Shown: positions 42,378 to 51,728 of the stretch, piece after piece
How the letters are laid out: each line of letters opens with the position of its first letter
Position numbering within the stretch: the first letter of the stretch is position 1
The notes under the pieces: model-generated
Database searches by the model: none
Seen by the model: only the letters and a program-made list of their open reading frames with translations
Told to the model about the DNA's origin: nothing
Origin: FEB-22 sp003105195
GTDB lineage: Bacteria; Pseudomonadota; Alphaproteobacteria; Rhizobiales; Xanthobacteraceae
Direction: 5' to 3'
DNA length: 64,000 bases
NCBI GenBank assembly: GCA_027493405.1
Contig: JAOSKV010000003.1
Location: forward strand, 124,001-188,000
Made by a program: the position numbers and the translations under genes

Positions 42378-44472
42378 GGCGGCCTCCCTGGGGAGCAACC
42401 TCGCGCCCGCGCCGCTCGGCGCGCTTCTTGAGGTGGAGACAGACCGTGGGATCGTAGTAGTTCGCCTGGCACTTCAGGCACTGGATGCATTCGTTGGGAT
42501 TGATCTGGCCGAGCGGGTGGATCGCCTGCACGGTGCAGCGGCGGGCGCACACGTGGCATTCGGCGCCGCATTCGCGGTAGCGCTTGAGCCACTCGAACAT
42601 GCGCATGCGCGCGGGAATCGCCAGGGCCGCGCCGAGCGGGCAGAGGTAGCGGCAGAAGAAGCGCTCGATGAACAGGCCGGCGATCAGCAGCGCCACCGCA
42701 TAGGCCACGAGGGGGATGTCGCGCATGAACTTCAACGTGATCGCGGTCTTGAACGGCTCGATCTCGGCGAGCGCGAAGGCGCCCATCATGGAATTGAGGG
42801 AGACCGCGAGGATCGCGAGGAAGATCACGTATTTGATCATCCAGAGCCGCTCGTGCAGGCCGAACGGGACCTGGACCTGGCGCACGCCGAGGCGCTGCGC
42901 CAGGCCGTTGAGAAGCTCCTGCAGGGCGCCGAAGGGGCAGAGCCAGCCACAGAACACGCCGCGGCCCCAGAACAGCATGCTGGCGGCGACGAAGCTCCAG
43001 AGGATGAAGGCCATCGGCTCGAGCAGGAAGAACTCCCAGCGGAAGCCCGACAAGAGCGCGTGCACGAAGGTCAGCACGTTGACGACCGAGAGCTGCGCAT
43101 TGGCGATGAAGCCGAGGAACACCAGGGTGACCAGCAGGTAGCCGGTGCGCAGGCGATAGTAGAATCGCGTGCGCGACGTCACGGCGCCCTGGAAGATCAG
43201 GATGGCGCCGAGCGCCGCCAGCATCAGCGCCAGGCCGGCGATCTCGTAGCGCCGCGCCCACCACATGTCCTGCCACAGCGGTCGTTCGGGTTCCGCGGTC
43301 TCGGCCGCTGCGTCCGTCGGCGGCGTGGCGTCAGCCGGGGGCGGGGGCACGACCAGGAAGGATGCCGGAATCCGATAGTCGAGCGAGACGACCGGCGGTG
43401 CCGGACCCGAGGACGAGAGCGCGAGGTCGAGCCGGAACGGCGCGGTGGCGTCGAAGCCGCTGGAACGGGCGACGCGGAACAGGCCGATCTCGCGCAGCTC
43501 CGGCGTACCGGGCGCGCGCAGGGCCTCGACCGAGGTGTGGTCGGCGGCGCGCAGCCGGATCGTGGTCGTTCCCTGCACGATCTCGATGCGATCGAACACG
43601 CCCGATCGGCGCCATTCGGTGCCCTTGAAGGAATAGAGCCCGCGCGCGGCGATCAGCACCAGGTCGTCGTCGGGGCCGAGCCGCGCCAGCTCGCCTTCGT
43701 AGAGGCGCTGGCCGAGCAGGCTCTCGCCGATGGTGGAGGGCGTCGCGAGCGCGAGCCAGAGCTCGATGAAGGGCTTGTCGGGCTCGTCGTCGCGCGTGCC
43801 GGTGAGCCGCGCGTGGTCGCCACGCGAGACGAGGAGCCGGCGGATCGCGCCTTCCTCGACGAGCTGCGGCCAGGAGGCGCGCCTTTGGCTCTCGCGATCG
43901 AGACGGGCCGCGGAGGTTTCGCGCGGCGCACGGGCACGCAGCACGGCGCGCGCCGAGCGGGTGATGGCGTCGCGGATTACGGTGCTGGTCACGGTCGCGC
44001 CGGCGACCGCCTGGGGCGCGCCGCCGGCCCGGTCCGGCGCGGCACGCAATCCTGCCGCGGCGCGCACGTCGAAGCCCTTGAAGTCGGCGACATAGGTCGC
44101 GAGCGCCTCGCGCGGAATGCCGATCACCAGGATCGGCTCCTCGTGGGCGACGACGCGCGCGCCGAGAATGATCCCCTCCGGCGACACGGCGGCGACGACG
44201 TCGAGCGGGCGCCCCGAGAAGCCGACGGATCCCGCGACATCGCGGGTCGAGAACGCGTAGCCGAGCAGGCGCCCGTCCTTCGCGCGCAGCGCCGCCGCGG
44301 GCGGACTGCCTGCGGGAGCCGCAACCGTGACCTGCTCCTCGGGCGCGAAGAAAGCGCCGGCGGCCGCGAGATCGGCGGCATGCGCGAGGCCGGCGGACGC
44401 GAGGCCGATGCCGAGCAGCGTGCACACCATGGTGCCCGCGCGTCGGATTCCCGCTCCGTTTCGACCTTTCAT
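42370..44472 (-). CDS. nirI: NirI/NosR family membrane flavo-iron-sulfur regulator/electron donor
   Basis: 700 residues. Signal peptide, then a periplasmic FMN-binding domain with the attachment-type motif AGATVTSTV (Thr), about six membrane helices, two CxxxCP motifs (FCGWLCPFGA and FCRYLCPLGA), and C-terminal ferredoxin-like cysteines (CHVCARRC, CIQCLKC). Could be NosR, but the neighbours are all nir genes and the order nirI-nirX divergent from nirS is that of Paracoccus. Needed for nirS expression or activity in that genus. Two FNR/NNR boxes lie just upstream. Confidence 0.88.
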   Translation of the reverse strand: MKGRNGAGIRRAGTMVCTLLGIGLASAGLAHAADLAAAGAFFAPEEQVTVAAPAGSPPAAALRAKDGRLLGYAFSTRDVAGSVGFSGRPLDVVAAVSPEGIILGARVVAHEEPILVIGIPREALATYVADFKGFDVRAAAGLRAAPDRAGGAPQAVAGATVTSTVIRDAITRSARAVLRARAPRETSAARLDRESQRRASWPQLVEEGAIRRLLVSRGDHARLTGTRDDEPDKPFIELWLALATPSTIGESLLGQRLYEGELARLGPDDDLVLIAARGLYSFKGTEWRRSGVFDRIEIVQGTTTIRLRAADHTSVEALRAPGTPELREIGLFRVARSSGFDATAPFRLDLALSSSGPAPPVVSLDYRIPASFLVVPPPPADATPPTDAAAETAEPERPLWQDMWWARRYEIAGLALMLAALGAILIFQGAVTSRTRFYYRLRTGYLLVTLVFLGFIANAQLSVVNVLTFVHALLSGFRWEFFLLEPMAFILWSFVAASMLFWGRGVFCGWLCPFGALQELLNGLAQRLGVRQVQVPFGLHERLWMIKYVIFLAILAVSLNSMMGAFALAEIEPFKTAITLKFMRDIPLVAYAVALLIAGLFIERFFCRYLCPLGAALAIPARMRMFEWLKRYRECGAECHVCARRCTVQAIHPLGQINPNECIQCLKCQANYYDPTVCLHLKKRAERRGREVAPQGGRHA

Positions 44473-44506
44473 CTTGAAATGATGTCCCTATCGCACTGCA
44501 CAAGCA

Positions 44507-44520
44507 TTGATGCCCGTCAA
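44507..44520. promoter_or_regulatory. FNR/NNR box 1 (nirI side)
   Basis: TTGAT-GCCC-GTCAA, one mismatch from TTGAT-N4-ATCAA, 35-48 bases upstream of the nirI start. Bound in denitrifiers by FNR, NNR or Dnr proteins under low oxygen or NO. Confidence 0.6.
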
Positions 44521-44534
44521 GCACTGCACTGCAA

Positions 44535-44548
44535 TTGACAGAAATCAA
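44535..44548. promoter_or_regulatory. FNR/NNR box 2 (nirS side)
   Basis: TTGAC-AGAA-ATCAA, one mismatch from consensus, centred 67 bases before the first nirS start. With activation about 41 bases from the transcription start it could serve either nirI or nirS. Confidence 0.6.
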
Positions 44549-44608
44549 GGCAGCTCTTGGCGCGCTTGCGCGACATGTCCTCATCACCACGCAAGCGGAG
44601 AGTTCGCG

Positions 44609-46381
44609 ATGCGACGTACGTAAGGAATCCTGGGAGCCGCCAAGCTCGGCGGAGTTGCCGCCCTGATGATGCTCCTGGCCTCGACTGCCCACGCCCAGCA
44701 GCCCAAGCCGTCGCCCTCCGACCTGCAGCAGCACCGCACGACGCCGGGCGGCCAGTACCAGCCGAGCCTCGACGTGCTCGGCGAGCAGAAGGTCGAGCAG
44801 CCGGGGACGAAGCCGGGCGATCCGGTGCTCAGCAAGGCGGAGTTCGACCAAGCGAACCAGATCTATTTCGAGCGCTGCGCCGGCTGCCACGGCGTGCTGC
44901 GCAAGGGCGCCACCGGCAAGGCCCTCACGCCCGACCTGACCAAGAAGCTCGGCTTCGAGTATCTGCGCGACTTCATCACCTACGGATCGCCGGGCGGCAT
45001 GCCGAACTGGGGCACCTCGGGCGAGCTCAAGACCGAGCAGGTCGAGCTGATGGCCCGCTACCTGCTGAACGATCCGGCGCAGCCGCCGGAGTTCGGCATG
45101 AAGGAGATGAAGGAGACCTGGAAGGTCGTGGTGCCGGTGGACAAGCGCCCGACCAAGAAGATGAACAAGCTCGATATCGACAACCTGTTCTCGGTCACGC
45201 TGCGCGACAGCGGCGAGATCGCCCTGATCGACGGCAAGACCAAGAAGATCGAGCACATCATCAAGACCGGCTACGCGGTGCACATCTCCCGCGTCTCCGC
45301 TTCGGGCCGCTATCTGTTCGTCATCGGCCGCGACGCCAAGGTCAACCTGATCGACCTGTGGATGGATCCGCCGCAGACCGTCGCCGAGCTCAAGGTCGGC
45401 AGCGAGGCGCGCTCGGTCGAGACCTCGAAGTTCAAGGGCTACGAGGACAAGTTCGCGATCGCCGGATCCTACTGGCCACCGCAGTTCGTGATCATGGACG
45501 GCGCGACGCTCGAGCCGCTCAAGATCGTCGGCACCCGCGGCATGACCTACGACACGCAGGAGTACCATCCCGAGCCGCGCGTGGCCGCGATCGTCGGCTC
45601 GCACTACAATCCCGAGTTCGTGGTGAACGTGAAGGAGACCGGGCAGATCCTGCTGGTCAACTATCGGGACATCAAGAACCTGAAGGTGACCTCGATCGCC
45701 GCGGAGCGCTTCCTGCACGACGGCGGGTTCGACCGCAGCGGCCGCTACTTCCTGGTCGCGGCCAATGCGCGACACAAGGTCGCGATCGTCGACACCAAGG
45801 AGGGCAAGCTGGTCGGCGTGGTCGAGTCCAAGGGGCAGACGCCGCATCCCGGCCGCGGTGCCAACCTGAACCATCCGAAGTTCGGACCGGTCTGGGCCAC
45901 GAGCCATCTCGGCGACGAGATCGTCTCCTTCATCGGCACCGACCCGCAGAAGAACAAGCAGCATGCCTGGAAGGTCGTGCAGACCGTCGCGGGACAGGGC
46001 GGCGGCTCGCTGTTCATCAAGACGCATCCGAAGTCGGAGCACCTCTACATCGACACGCCGCTCAACCCGGACGCGGAGATCTCGGCCTCGGTCGCGGTAT
46101 TCAAGATCAAGGATCTCGCCGAGCGCGGAGCCGAAGTACCAGGTGCTGCCGATCGGCCAGTGGTCCGGCATCTCCGAGGGCCAGCGTCGCGTCGTGCAGG
46201 GCGAGTACAACCAGGCCGGCGACGAGGTGGTTGGAAGGTCTCGGTGTGAGGGAAGGAGGACTCCGCCATCGTGGTGGTCGACGACAAGACGCTGAAGCTG
46301 AAGTCGGTGATCCGCGACAAGCGGCTGATCACGCCCACCGGCAAGTTCAACCTCTACAACACGCGCAAGGACGTCTACTGA
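44609..46381 (+). pseudogene. nirS: nirS, cytochrome cd1 nitrite reductase, decayed first copy
   Basis: Clearly a Paracoccus-type cd1 reductase: leader, N-terminal cytochrome c domain with CAGCHG, and a d1 propeller with TGYAVHISR, YWPPQFVIMDG, HPEPRVAAI and GRGANLNHP, ending near TPTGKFNLYN. Four lesions are visible: TAA at codon 5 in the leader, a frameshift near 46125, a one-base loss near 46230, and TGA at 46247 where Trp is expected. Re-initiation at ATG 44666 would give a shortened export signal and an altered C-terminus. Either a real pseudogene beside its intact paralog or a badly sequenced gene; two stops argue for decay. Confidence 0.85.
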
Positions 46382-46479
46382 CGGACGGCGCGCACGGCGG
46401 CGCAGCTCACGGGATGGCTGCGCCGCCGTCTTCATTCGTCAGGCGGAAGGTTCATTCGCGCCGCACGGACGGGTCACGG

Positions 46480-46602
46480 CTACAGCCATTTCCCTCAAAT
46501 CGAATCGGCCCGGACCAGCGCTTCGACCAAAGATGGCTGTAGATTCGTGCCTGGCGCATGTTCTTGTCGGCGAACCGGCATCCACTTCGCCGGAACATGC
46601 GC
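46480..46602 (+). repeat. double-hairpin intergenic repeat, copy 2
   Basis: Same element and orientation as 22927-23049. The first stem is less perfect here (CTACAGCCAT/ATGGCTGTAG); the second (46554-46602) is conserved, including inner arms around CCGGCATCCACTTCGCCGG. It sits between the convergent ends of the first nirS and the gene at 46602-47075, its last base being part of that gene's stop codon. Bases 46382-46479 hold nothing recognisable. Confidence 0.85.
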
Positions 46603-47075
46603 TAGCGGCACCAGTGGAACTGCCGAAGATCCGCCGACTGAAGAACGGCACCGGGCCAATGCGTTTCAAGAGCCGCCAGCGCCTTGGCCCTGGCGTCGTC
46701 CGAGGAGGCGGCGTCTCCGGGCGGGAACCAGACGCGCAGCAGCGCGGCCCGATCGGCTCGCGCCATGAGCAATACCACGTAGCCGATTCCGGCGACGGCG
46801 TGCGGCTTGGAGCGACGCACGTGATCGCACGGCAATCCCGGCGTCCCGATCTCGAGGTCCACCGAATCGAAGAACAGGGCGCGATGGCGCTGCTCGGCGG
46901 CGGGATCCCGCATGGCCATCTCGGCGGAATGCCCCTGGAACGCCGGGCTCTCGGCTGCGGCGTGGGGCGCGGAGTCGCCCATCGCGGTGCCGGACATCAG
47001 GACGCCCGCCAGCAAGACGTAGCGAAGCGATGCCGCCGCGCAGCCGGCCGAGCGATGGAGCGAATCGCGAAGCAT
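46602..47075 (-). CDS. hypothetical exported protein
   Basis: 157 residues, not recognised. A hydrophobic N-terminal stretch (LRYVLLAGVLMSGTAMG, about 17-33) looks like a signal peptide; the rest is mixed alpha/beta with HWPGAV near the end and three Cys in the mature part or leader. It is divergent from the second nirS and shares its FNR-box promoter region, so it may be co-regulated with denitrification. A weak ribosome site makes the start uncertain. Confidence 0.5.
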   Translation of the reverse strand: MLRDSLHRSAGCAAASLRYVLLAGVLMSGTAMGDSAPHAAAESPAFQGHSAEMAMRDPAAEQRHRALFFDSVDLEIGTPGLPCDHVRRSKPHAVAGIGYVVLLMARADRAALLRVWFPPGDAASSDDARAKALAALETHWPGAVLQSADLRQFHWCR

Positions 47076-47181
47076 GGTGAGCGAAACCTTGCCAGCTTGC
47101 CGATGCGGACCGGCCCGTCGGTAGCAGCCGATGCGCGAATGACTGAAGTCAAGTCACTAGGGTTTTTTTATCGAGCGATTG

Positions 47182-47195
47182 TTGATCTCGATCAA
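47182..47195. promoter_or_regulatory. perfect FNR/NNR box upstream of the second nirS
   Basis: TTGAT-CTCG-ATCAA matches the consensus exactly. Its centre is about 75 bases before the nirS ATG, which fits class II activation with a start point near 47230. Confidence 0.8.
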
Positions 47196-47263
47196 CGTGC
47201 CTCCGAGTCCCCTCGCTAGTTTCCGATGCGTACGGAAACCGCCTCTCGAAAGGATCTCCCCTC

Positions 47264-48895
47264 ATGATCAGGTCGTCCTTCGGTGGTTCGGTGCTCGTCA
47301 TGGCCGCCGCGGCGCTCGCCGCGACGGTATCCCCCGCTTCGGCACAAGAACCCTCTCTCTCTCCTCAAGCCAAGGACCATGCCAAGAACGTGTACTTCCA
47401 GCGCTGCGCTGGATGCCACGGCGTCCTGCGCAAGGGCGCGACCGGTAAGAATCTCGAACCGGACAACATGAAGAAGCTCGGCCAGTCCCGGCTCGAGCGC
47501 ATCATCGCCCTCGGCACCGACGGCGGGATGGTCAACTTCGACGACATCCTCAGCAAGGACGAGATCCGCAATCTCGCGACCTACGTGCAGATGCCGCCCG
47601 ACACGCCTCCGGAATGGGGCATGAAGGACATGACGGCGTCGTGGAAGAACATCGTGCCGCCGGACAAGCGGCCGACCAAGCAGATGAACAGCGTCAACCT
47701 GAAGAACGTCTTCTCGGTGACGCTGCGCGACACGGGCGAGGTGGCGCTGATCGACGGCGACAAGAAGTCGATCTTCTCGATCGTGAAGACCGGCTATGCG
47801 GTCCACATCTCCCGCCTGTCGGCATCCGGCCGCTACGTCTACGTGATCGGCCGCGACGGGCTCCTGAGCCTGATCGATCTCTGGATGGAGAAGCCGCAGG
47901 TCGTCGCGGAAGTGAAGATCGGGCTCGACGCACGCTCGATCGACACCTCGAAATTCAAGGGCTTCGAGGACAAGTATGCGGTTGCCGGCTCCTACTGGCC
48001 GCCGCAATACGTGATCATGGAAGGCGACACGCTCAAGCCGCTCAAGCTGGTGTCCACCCGCGGCATCACGGTGGACGGCGAGTATCACCCCGAGCCGCGC
48101 GTGGCCTCGATCGTGTCGTCGCAGATCAAGCCCGAATGGGTGATCAACATCAAGGAGACCGGCCAGATCCTCCTGGTCGACTACTCCGACATCAAGAACC
48201 TGAAGACCACCACCATCGAGTCCGCCAAGTTCCTGCACGACGGCGGATGGGATGCCTCCAAGCGCTACTTCCTGGTCGCCGCGAACGCTTCCCACAAGAT
48301 CGCGATCGTCGACACCAAGGAAGGCAAGCTCGCCGCCCTCGTCGATACCCAGAAGATCCCGCACCCCGGCCGCGGCGCCAACTTCGTCCATCCGAAGTAC
48401 GGACCGGTCTGGGCAACGGGTCACCTGGGAGCCGACGTGGTCACGCTGATCGGCACCGATCCCGAGAAGAACAAGCAGCACGCCTGGAAGGTGGTCGAGG
48501 AGCTGAAGACGCACGGCGCCGGCAACCTGTTCGTGAAGACGCACCCGAAGTCGAAGAACCTGTGGGCCGACGCGCCGCAGAACCCCGAGAAGGACATCGC
48601 CGAATCGGTGGCGGTCTACGACCTCAACGATCTCACGAAGAAGCCCGAGATCATCAACGTCGCGAAGCTGTCGGGCCTGCCCGAGAGCCGCGCGATCAAG
48701 CGGGCGGTCCATCCCGAGTACAACGAGGCCGGCGACGAGGTGTGGATCTCGCTCTGGGCGGGCAAGACGGAGCCGTCGGCGATCGTCGTGTTCGACGACA
48801 AGACTCGCAAGGTCAAGTCCGTGATCAAGGATCCCAAGATGATCACGCCGACCGGCAAGTTCAACGTCTACAACACCCAGCACGACATCTACTGA
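47264..48895 (+). CDS. nirS: cytochrome cd1 nitrite reductase NirS (intact copy)
   Basis: 543 residues with a signal peptide (about 1-27), haem c motif CAGCH at 48-52 and an eight-bladed haem d1 propeller (TGYAVHISRLSASGRY, YWPPQYVIME, HPEPRVASIV, GRGANFVHP), ending TPTGKFNVYN. Reduces nitrite to NO in the periplasm. It lacks the long N-terminal tail of the first copy and is nearer the Pseudomonas type. Heads the operon that makes its own d1 haem. Confidence 0.95.
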   Translation: MIRSSFGGSVLVMAAAALAATVSPASAQEPSLSPQAKDHAKNVYFQRCAGCHGVLRKGATGKNLEPDNMKKLGQSRLERIIALGTDGGMVNFDDILSKDEIRNLATYVQMPPDTPPEWGMKDMTASWKNIVPPDKRPTKQMNSVNLKNVFSVTLRDTGEVALIDGDKKSIFSIVKTGYAVHISRLSASGRYVYVIGRDGLLSLIDLWMEKPQVVAEVKIGLDARSIDTSKFKGFEDKYAVAGSYWPPQYVIMEGDTLKPLKLVSTRGITVDGEYHPEPRVASIVSSQIKPEWVINIKETGQILLVDYSDIKNLKTTTIESAKFLHDGGWDASKRYFLVAANASHKIAIVDTKEGKLAALVDTQKIPHPGRGANFVHPKYGPVWATGHLGADVVTLIGTDPEKNKQHAWKVVEELKTHGAGNLFVKTHPKSKNLWADAPQNPEKDIAESVAVYDLNDLTKKPEIINVAKLSGLPESRAIKRAVHPEYNEAGDEVWISLWAGKTEPSAIVVFDDKTRKVKSVIKDPKMITPTGKFNVYNTQHDIY

Positions 48896-49060
48896 GGCCA
48901 CGCGCAAGCGAGGCCGGGACGCCGTCGGCGCCCCGGCCTCCGACGGATGCAGCAGCGAGCCCGAGACGAGGAGCGGCCGAAGCGGCCTCTCCGTCGGGGG
49001 CAAGGGGGGCGCCGAGGCCCGATGGGTGGAGGCGCACGAGGCAACGAGGAGACCTGCGCG

Positions 49061-50887
49061 ATGTCGGCCACAACTGGCACGCTGTCCCGATGGTGGGCCG
49101 CATTCAGGCGGCCGAGCGTGCACCTCTCGGTGCTGACGTTGCTGGCCCTCGGTTTCGGCGGCGGCATCATCTTCTGGGGCGGCTTCAACACCGCCATGGA
49201 GGCGACCAACACGATGTCGTTCTGCGTCTCCTGCCACGAGATGCGCGACAACGTCTTCAAGGAGTACGCGACGACGATCCACTACCAGAACCGGACCGGC
49301 GTGCAGGCGACCTGCTCCGACTGCCACGTCCCGAGGGACTGGGTGCACAAGTTCGTGCGCAAGATCCAGGCGAGCAACGAGCTCTACCACTGGGCGCTCG
49401 GCTCGGTGAACACGCCGGAGAAGTTCGACGCCAAGCGGCTGAAGCTCGCGAGCCACGTCTGGACGTCGATGAAGAATACCGATTCCCGCGAGTGCCGGAA
49501 CTGTCACACCATCGAATCGATGAATCCGGAGTTCCAGCGCCCGCGCGCCCGCAAGAGCCACCTCGCCGCCATGGAGGCGGGCAACACCTGCATCGACTGC
49601 CACAAGGGCATCGCCCACAAGAACGTGCGCGACCAGCTGCCGGGCGATCAGCTCGAGGAGCTCGAGAAGCCGCTGGTCGCCTATGTGAAGCAGATTCCGG
49701 AGAGCTATCGGGCCGGCCTCAAGCGGGCCGAGGAGCGCGAGGCCGAGGCGGTCGCCCGCCGCAAGGCGGAGATCGAGACGGAAGCGCAGCGGCTCGCGGC
49801 CGACATCGCGCGGCGCCAGATCGCGAGCGCCCAGGCGGCGCCGGCGGCCGCTCCGGCCGCCAGTCCGGCTGCCGCTCCGAGTGCGGCGCCCGCACAGGTC
49901 GCGGCCGCGGCATCGGCGGCTCCGGCTGCGGCCGCCGCGCCCGGCGGCGTCGACTGGAGCGGCGTCGCGGCGAAGACCGTCACCTTGTTCTATCCGGGCC
50001 AGGCCTCCTTCGAATGGGTGCAGGGCCGCGAGCACGGCGGCGCGCGCGCATTCACGCGCGGCGGGGACCGCTGCGCCGAATGCCACGCGAACGAGACCAA
50101 GGACATGGGTGCCAAGATCGTCTCGGGGCAGAAGGTCGAGGCGACGCCGATCGCGGGCAAGCGGCCGCATGTCGAGCTGGCCGTCCAGGCCGCGCATGAC
50201 GGGGAGAAGCTCCACTTCCGCTTCCAATGGCAGAATGGCGCCCACGCGCCGGTGCCGTTCGCGACCGGCGGCAAGATGGATCCGGAGAACCAGGTCAAGC
50301 TCTCGGTGATGATCGCAGGGACCGGCATCGAGCGGGTCGAGCAGGCCGGCTGCTGGGTCACCTGCCACCACGACTCGCGCTACATGCCGGACGCCGCGAA
50401 GCTCGACCTCGGCAAGGCGAACCCGCCGGCGGAGCTGGCGCGCCTGAGCGAGGGGCTGACCAAGTATCTCGCAGAGAGCCGCACCGCGATCGAGCTGCGC
50501 GGCGACGACGGCAAGCCGCGCGGCGGCGGGCTCGCACTCAAGCCGAAAGAGGCCCTCGCAACGCTCGCGAAGGACGGCGCCATCATGGACCTGATGCGCT
50601 TCCGCTCGGGGGCCGCGGCCGAGAACGGCCATGTGCTGGAGCAGCGCGTCGCCACGGGCGGCGTCGACGTGGAGGCGACGGGGAAGCTCGAGGGCGACAC
50701 CTGGACGGTGGTCATGAGCCGCCCGCTCAAGTCCGACAAGCCGGGTGACCTCAGCCTGGAGACCGGAAAGGTCTACACCGTGAACTTCGCGCTGCACGAC
50801 GACTACGCAAGCGCACGGTTCCACCATGTCTCGCTGGAGTTCCGTCTCGGTATCGGTGCGGAGGCAGAGATCAATGCCGTCAAGTAG
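49061..50887 (+). CDS. NapC/NirT-type tetraheme cytochrome fused to a haem-binding C-terminal domain
   Basis: 608 residues. A membrane anchor (about 21-42) precedes four haem motifs: CVSCH 55-59, CSDCH 85-89, CRNCH 145-149 and CIDCH 177-181, the usual NapC/NirT quinol-oxidising module. After a charged helix (about 215-255) and an Ala/Pro linker (257-296) comes a second domain resembling ethylbenzene-dehydrogenase-type haem-binding domains. It carries CAECH 338-342 and an unusual CxxxCH at 431-436. It probably passes electrons from quinol to NirS without a separate carrier. The fusion is longer than ordinary NirT (about 200 residues). Confidence 0.87.
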   Translation: MSATTGTLSRWWAAFRRPSVHLSVLTLLALGFGGGIIFWGGFNTAMEATNTMSFCVSCHEMRDNVFKEYATTIHYQNRTGVQATCSDCHVPRDWVHKFVRKIQASNELYHWALGSVNTPEKFDAKRLKLASHVWTSMKNTDSRECRNCHTIESMNPEFQRPRARKSHLAAMEAGNTCIDCHKGIAHKNVRDQLPGDQLEELEKPLVAYVKQIPESYRAGLKRAEEREAEAVARRKAEIETEAQRLAADIARRQIASAQAAPAAAPAASPAAAPSAAPAQVAAAASAAPAAAAAPGGVDWSGVAAKTVTLFYPGQASFEWVQGREHGGARAFTRGGDRCAECHANETKDMGAKIVSGQKVEATPIAGKRPHVELAVQAAHDGEKLHFRFQWQNGAHAPVPFATGGKMDPENQVKLSVMIAGTGIERVEQAGCWVTCHHDSRYMPDAAKLDLGKANPPAELARLSEGLTKYLAESRTAIELRGDDGKPRGGGLALKPKEALATLAKDGAIMDLMRFRSGAAAENGHVLEQRVATGGVDVEATGKLEGDTWTVVMSRPLKSDKPGDLSLETGKVYTVNFALHDDYASARFHHVSLEFRLGIGAEAEINAVK

Positions 50888-50954
50888 TGAAGCCGCGACC
50901 CGGCGGCGCGGCGCCGGCCCTTCCGCGCGCCGGCGCGAGGAGGGGGGCCGCGTG

Positions 50955-51728
50955 ATGCCCGGAAAAGTCCTGCTTGTGGGCGCGGGTCCCGGCGATCCGG
51001 AGCTTCTGACCGTGAAAGCGGTTCGCGCCATCGAGGCGGCCGAGGTGGTCGTTTTCGACCGGCTCGTGCCCGCCGAGATCCTCGAGGCCGTTCCGGAGGG
51101 CGCCACGCGCATCAATGTCGGCAAGCAGGCCGGCAACCATCCGGTGCCGCAGCACGAGATCAATGCGCTGCTGGTCCGGCTGGCACGCGCGGGGCGGACC
51201 GTGGTGCGTCTGAAGGGCGGCGATCCGTTCATCTTCGGCCGCGGCTGCGAGGAGGCACAGGAGCTGGAGAAGGCCGGCATTCCCTACGAGGTGATTCCGG
51301 GGATCACTGCGGCCCAGGGTTGCGCGGCCGCGGCGCGCGTGCCGCTGACCCATCGCGGGCTCGCAACCGGCGTGCGATACGTCACGGGGCATTGCCGCGC
51401 GGACGGGCCCCTCGACCTCGACTGGGCGAGCCTCGCGGATCCCGACACGACCCTCGTCGTCTACATGGGCCTCGCCAATATCGGCGAGATTTCCCGCGAG
51501 CTGACGGCCCACGGGCTTCCCGGCGAAACCCCGGTCCTTGCGATTTCTCAAGGTACGACGGCGCGCGAGCAGCGACGATGCGCGACGCTGGCCACGTTGC
51601 CCGACGTGGCGAGGGACGCCGGTTTCGACGGCCCCGTGCTGTTCATCATCGGGCGGGTAGCGGAGATCGCGGCTTCGCGTCATGAGCATGAAACACCCCC
51701 CCAGGATGCGGTCGCAGTGGTGGCCTGA
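50955..51728 (+). CDS. nirE: uroporphyrinogen-III C-methyltransferase NirE
   Basis: 257 residues. LVGAGPGDPELLTVKA, RLKGGDPFIFGRGCEE and PGITAAQGCAAAA are the standard SUMT motifs. It converts uroporphyrinogen III to precorrin-2 using SAM, the first step to haem d1. The ATG follows GAGGAGGG; a GTG three bases earlier is possible. Its 3' end overlaps nirC by 47 bases. Confidence 0.92.
   Translation: MPGKVLLVGAGPGDPELLTVKAVRAIEAAEVVVFDRLVPAEILEAVPEGATRINVGKQAGNHPVPQHEINALLVRLARAGRTVVRLKGGDPFIFGRGCEEAQELEKAGIPYEVIPGITAAQGCAAAARVPLTHRGLATGVRYVTGHCRADGPLDLDWASLADPDTTLVVYMGLANIGEISRELTAHGLPGETPVLAISQGTTAREQRRCATLATLPDVARDAGFDGPVLFIIGRVAEIAASRHEHETPPQDAVAVVA

Noticed and set aside
42370..44472. Assignment as NosR of a nitrous-oxide reductase cluster
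   Set aside because: No nosZ, nosD, nosF, nosY or nosL in the window; all neighbours are nir genes in nirIX order.
47150..47180. T-run and nearby bases as a terminator of the hypothetical gene
   Set aside because: The seven-T run (47164-47170) lies upstream of both divergent genes and has no stem before it; it is probably part of the promoter region.
47216..51280. Open frame of more than 1300 codons on the minus strand across nirS and nirT
   Set aside because: Shadow of conserved haem proteins on the plus strand; low-complexity composition and no motifs.
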